9,599 bases of DNA, from contig SFNM01000074.1 in NCBI GenBank assembly GCA_004552725.1, positions 1 to 9,599 on the forward strand. The letters are read 5' to 3'. The notes beneath the pieces were generated by a model. That model did not search any database, had not been told where the DNA came from, and saw only the letters and a program-made list of their open reading frames with translations. Positions 7,043 through 9,599 of the stretch are shown piece after piece. The position numbers were made by a program, and so were the translations under genes. How positions within the stretch are numbered: position 1 is the stretch's first letter; each line of letters starts with the position of its first letter. The DNA is from Bacteroidales bacterium. GTDB taxonomy: Bacteria; Bacteroidota; Bacteroidia; Bacteroidales; Muribaculaceae.

Positions 7043-7142
7043 GGATGGCAATCGTAAAAAAAATCGTAAGAAATCGTCTAACCCACTCCCGCCTCGCCCC
7101 CACCCGGATGGCATCGTAAAAAAATCGTAAGAAATCGTCTAA
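7043..7142. repeat. Two-copy direct repeat, 63-bp period, with ACGATTT/AAATCGT cores
   Basis: Copy one is 7043-7081 and copy two is 7106-7142. They are almost identical over 37-39 bases, differing by the length of an A-run and one extra A after GGATGGC. Each copy contains three ATCGT words spaced by A-rich sequence. The GC-rich DNA between the copies is not shared. The repeat lies between the end of the LRR gene and the start of the NigD-like operon. It may be a regulator-binding array or an interspersed non-coding repeat. Confidence 0.8.
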
Positions 7143-7192
7143 GCCAAACGCTGTCTTCGTTAAAACGCACTCGGCATAGCCGGCGAAACGGC

Positions 7193-7222
7193 AGCGAGCG
7201 CGACCGGATGGCCGCGCTCGCT
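7193..7222 (-). terminator. Strong hairpin, probable terminator of the LRR gene
   Basis: AGCGAGCGCG (7193-7202) pairs perfectly with CGCGCTCGCT (7213-7222) around a 10-base loop. It lies 24 bases after the LRR gene's stop codon. The stem is very GC-rich. The T-run expected after it on the minus strand is short (GTTT), so it may work as a weak intrinsic terminator or as a 3'-end stabiliser. The loop carries the GGATGGC heptamer found in the neighbouring direct repeats. Confidence 0.6.
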
Positions 7223-7246
7223 TTGGAGGAGGAGGGGGAAGGAAGC

Positions 7247-9520
7247 TTACTTCACCACCACTTTAGTGGCGTGGCCGTTAGCCACCACGATGTAAGCGCC
7301 CGCGGCTAATTCCACATCGCCGCTACCGCTGTACACCTGCGCACCCGAGAGCGTGTACACCACAGTGTCCACGCCGCCGCAGTGCAGCACCCCGCCATCG
7401 AGGCTGACTTCCACACCGCCATCGATGCTCACATCCACATTGTCCAGATAGATGTTGCAGAACTCTTTCCATTGGTCGGCGGCTTGGTATGCCGAGATGC
7501 AACCCTCCGGCACATACAGTATACATGTCGACTTGTCAATGCCGTCAAACACTTTGTCTTCGCACGTTGGCGGAACCGTAGCCAAGGAGTATAGACTTGT
7601 GAGACCGCTGCAATCGGAAAAGGCTTGTTGGCCAATCGAAGTTACGGAGTTGGGAATAGTCACCGAGGTTAAGCCGCTGCAGTAGGCGAAGGCTTGTTGG
7701 CCAATCGAAGTTACGGAGTTGGGGATAGTCACCGAGGTTAAGCCGCTGCAGTCGCAGAAGGCCCAGCTGCCAATCGAAGTTACGGAGTTGCCTATAGTCA
7801 CCGAGGTTAAGCCGCTGCAGTTGTAGAAGGCGGAGTTGCCAATCTCAGTAACGGAGTTGGGAATAGTCACCGAGGTTAAGCCGCGGCAGTCGGAGAAGGC
7901 GGAGTTGCCAATCTCAGTTACGGAGTTGGGGATAGTCACAGAGGTTAAGCCGCTGCAGCCGCGGAAGGCGTAGTCGCCAATCGACGTTACTGAGTTGGGG
8001 ATAATTGTGTTTTTACAACCTGCGATTAAAGTATTTGTACTTGATTCAATAATTGCATTACAGCCATTAGAATCATATACACTATTTCCACTTTCTACAT
8101 TGATGCTTTCCAATCCGCTGCAGGCGCTGAAGACCGCGTAGCCAATCGCAGTCACGGATTTTGGGATAGTCACCGAGGTTAAGCCGCGGCAGCCGTCGAA
8201 GGCTTGGTGGCCAATCGAAGTCACGGAGTTGGGGATAGTCACCGAGGTTAAGCCGCTGCAGTAGGCGAAGGCTTCTTGGCCAATCGAAGTCACGGAGTTG
8301 CCGATAGTCACCGAGGTTAAGCCGCTGCAAACGTAGAAGACTCGGTAGCCAATCTCAGTCACGGAGTTGCCAATAGACACCGAGGTTAAGCCGCTGCAGT
8401 CGTAGAAGACGAAGCCTCCAATCGAAGTTACGGAGTTGGGGATAGTCACAGAGGTTAAGCCGCTGCAGCCGCGGAAGGCGTAGTCGCCAATCTCAGTCAC
8501 GGAGTTGCCGATAGTCACCGAGGTTAAGCCGCTGCAGTCGTAGAAGACGAAGCCTCCAATCGAAGTCACGGAGTTGGGGATAGTCACCGAGGTTAAGCCG
8601 CTGCAGTCGTAGAAGGCATCGTCGCTAATTGAAACGGTACCTTCTTGAATTGATATAGACGTATTCTGCGGCATATCGCCTTTATATCTATACAGCACGC
8701 GCCCAAGATAAACCAATCCATCCTGTAAGTTGTCGTAAAATGGAGTACCGTAGAAGGCGTTGAGGCCAATCGAAGTCACGGAGTTGGGGATAGTCACCGA
8801 GGTTAAGCCGCTGCAGCCGTAGAAGACTCGGTAGCCAATCTCAGTCACGGAGTTGGGGATAGTCACCGAGGTTAAGCCGCTGCAGCCGCTGAAGGCCCTG
8901 GGGGTAATTGAAACGGTTCCTTCTTGTATCGATATCGACGTATTCTGCGGCATATCGCCTTTATAACTATACAGCACGCGTCCAAGATAAACCACTCCAT
9001 CCGGTAAGTTGTTGTAAAATTGAGTATCGAAGAAGGCGCTGACACCAATCGACGTCACGGAGTTGGGGATAGTCACCGAGGTTAATCCGCTGCAGCCGGA
9101 GAAGGCGTAGCCTGCAATCGAAGTTACGGAGTTGGGGATAGTCACCGAGGTTAAGCTGCTGCAGCCGCGGAAGGCTCCGCTGCCAATCTCAGTTACGGAG
9201 TTGGGGATAGTCACCGAGATTAAGCCGTTGCAGTCGCGAAAGGCGAAGCTGCCAATCTTAGTTACGGAGTTGGGGATAGTCACCGAGGTTAAGCAGCTGC
9301 AGCCGCGAAAGGCTATACTGCCAATCGAAGTTACGGAGTAGGTGGTGCCGCTGTAGGTGACTTGCGAGGGAATGGTTACGGAACCGGTGTATTCATTGCT
9401 TCCGAAGGTTACGCTGACGGAGGTGCCGTCGAAGTTTTTTTTGTAGTATATGCCGTCGACCACGAAGTCGTAGTCCGTGTGCTCCATCAGCGGTGAGGAG
9501 CAGGATGGAGGGTGTATCAT
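7247..9520 (-). CDS. BspA-like leucine-rich repeat (LRR_5) protein with type IX-like C-terminal tail
   Basis: From the ATG at 9520 the product has 757 residues. The frame stays open to the window's right edge, so the true start is not certain. An ATG at 9487 is another option. After a short lead containing YDFVVDGIYYKK, there are about 22 LRR_5 units of 23 residues with the pattern TSVTIPNSVTSIGxxAFxxC and SGL. Three units carry longer inserts. The repeats end at TSLYSLATVPPTCEDKVF, a standard BspA-family ending. The last 41 residues (VYTLSGAQVY through AAGAYIVVANG to KVVVK) resemble a type IX secretion sorting domain. BspA-like proteins are usually surface-exposed and bind host proteins or partner bacteria; that role is inferred here. 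No signal peptide is readable at any in-frame start, which conflicts with secretion. The gene is followed by a strong hairpin and is not tightly linked to the NigD-like operon. Confidence 0.85.
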   Translation of the reverse strand: MIHPPSCSSPLMEHTDYDFVVDGIYYKKNFDGTSVSVTFGSNEYTGSVTIPSQVTYSGTTYSVTSIGSIAFRGCSCLTSVTIPNSVTKIGSFAFRDCNGLISVTIPNSVTEIGSGAFRGCSSLTSVTIPNSVTSIAGYAFSGCSGLTSVTIPNSVTSIGVSAFFDTQFYNNLPDGVVYLGRVLYSYKGDMPQNTSISIQEGTVSITPRAFSGCSGLTSVTIPNSVTEIGYRVFYGCSGLTSVTIPNSVTSIGLNAFYGTPFYDNLQDGLVYLGRVLYRYKGDMPQNTSISIQEGTVSISDDAFYDCSGLTSVTIPNSVTSIGGFVFYDCSGLTSVTIGNSVTEIGDYAFRGCSGLTSVTIPNSVTSIGGFVFYDCSGLTSVSIGNSVTEIGYRVFYVCSGLTSVTIGNSVTSIGQEAFAYCSGLTSVTIPNSVTSIGHQAFDGCRGLTSVTIPKSVTAIGYAVFSACSGLESINVESGNSVYDSNGCNAIIESSTNTLIAGCKNTIIPNSVTSIGDYAFRGCSGLTSVTIPNSVTEIGNSAFSDCRGLTSVTIPNSVTEIGNSAFYNCSGLTSVTIGNSVTSIGSWAFCDCSGLTSVTIPNSVTSIGQQAFAYCSGLTSVTIPNSVTSIGQQAFSDCSGLTSLYSLATVPPTCEDKVFDGIDKSTCILYVPEGCISAYQAADQWKEFCNIYLDNVDVSIDGGVEVSLDGGVLHCGGVDTVVYTLSGAQVYSGSGDVELAAGAYIVVANGHATKVVVK
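8001..8110 (-). repeat. AT-rich inserted module within the LRR array
   Basis: This part encodes SINVESGNSVYDSNGC and NAIIESSTNTLIAGCKNTI, a module seen between repeats in many BspA-like proteins. By my count, 32 of 110 bases are G or C (about 29 percent), far below the flanking repeat units. The abrupt composition change suggests a different age or origin from the flanking amplified units. Confidence 0.7.
8626..9183 (-). repeat. 279-bp tandem duplication (insert module plus two LRR units) within the LRR gene
   Basis: A 134-bp segment at 8626-8759 recurs at 8905-9038, exactly 279 bases (93 codons) further on. Both copies encode a module with VYLGRVLY, YKGDMPQNTSISIQEG and a following LRR start. 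Each is followed by two ordinary LRR units, so the duplicated block is module plus two units. The copies differ at scattered bases, for example SYKG against RYKG, so the duplication is not very recent. Confidence 0.8.
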
Positions 9521-9599
9521 TTGTCGAGTTCGTTTAATCGGGTTAAAGCCGGCTAAGGTGCGCCGCCCAACACTTCGGACAGCCCACTGCACCAAGCCG

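Larger units (their letters stand above)
6884..7246. other. 363-bp intergenic region with repeats, upstream of the NigD-like operon
   Basis: There is no credible gene here. The part nearest the NigD-like start (about 6920-6960) has C-rich tracts on the plus strand. The middle holds the two A-rich direct repeats, and the right end holds the hairpin. The heptamer GGATGGC occurs three times in one orientation (7043, 7106, 7206) and once inverted (7007-7013). No good TAnnTTTG element is seen before the NigD-like gene. A weak TTTTG followed by an AT-rich TATAGATAG is the best candidate. The operon may use an alternative promoter, possibly that of its own sigma factor. Confidence 0.6.
7595..9340 (-). 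repeat. Tandem array of about 22 LRR-encoding units, 69 bp each
   Basis: The DNA of most units is nearly identical (plus-strand words such as GTCACCGAGGTTAAGCC and CGGAGTTGGGGATAG recur). Most differences are confined to the codons just after the TSIG or TEIG motif and to a Pro/Gly switch (TIPNS or TIGNS). Such high identity at DNA level favours recombination between units and copy-number change. It also makes assembly errors likely. Confidence 0.9.

Noticed and set aside
7595..9340. Regular repeats that could suggest a CRISPR array
   Set aside because: The period is 69 bp without unique spacers, and the array is in frame and codes for LRR_5 units.
9132..9341. Repetitive plus-strand peptide with TELGIVTEVK units
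   Set aside because: It is the complementary reading of the LRR repeat units, not a separate repeat protein.

Overview
The window looks like chromosomal DNA of an anaerobic gut or oral Bacteroidota, probably order Bacteroidales. I would guess Muribaculaceae or a relative, but the family is inference. The signs are two good matches to the Bacteroidota -7 promoter element TAnnTTTG, start codons without obvious Shine-Dalgarno sites, a NigD-like lipoprotein, a BspA-type leucine-rich repeat protein with a type IX-like C-terminal tail, and a pairing of superoxide reductase with a CoA-disulfide reductase fusion that is typical of anaerobes. No mobile element, tRNA, rRNA or CRISPR array was seen.

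Left part (1-1769). A minus-strand desulfoferrodoxin/superoxide reductase gene runs off the left edge. Next to it is a minus-strand fragment carrying only the C-terminal DUF1524 (HNH-type nuclease) part of a GmrSD-like DUF262/DUF1524 protein. Its 5' part is missing and no ATG remains. The open frame of this fragment stops five bases before the promoter of a divergently read, intact ADP-ribosylglycohydrolase gene.

Middle part (1814-6883). Convergent to the hydrolase is an 818-residue four-domain protein: CoA-disulfide reductase, rhodanese, TusA and DsrE. It has its own promoter and probably handles persulfide sulfur and CoA disulfide. Upstream of it on the same strand is a tightly packed three-gene set, transcribed in the order NigD-like surface lipoprotein, ECF sigma factor, then a protein with a short cytoplasmic N-terminus, one membrane helix, a long Pro/Ala-rich linker and an outer-membrane-type beta barrel. 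The gaps are 6 bp and a 4-bp ATGA overlap. The set looks like an envelope-sensing cassette in which the barrel protein acts as the anti-sigma factor.

Right part (6884-9599). A 363-bp intergenic stretch holds two copies of an A-rich direct repeat with ACGATTT cores, spaced 63 bp apart. It also has a strong 10-bp-stem hairpin placed as the terminator of the next gene. That gene is a large BspA-like protein built of about 22 LRR_5 units, with three lower-GC inserted modules and a 279-bp internal tandem duplication. Its N-terminus has no readable signal peptide, although a signal-peptide-like hydrophobic stretch can be read in another frame at the right place.
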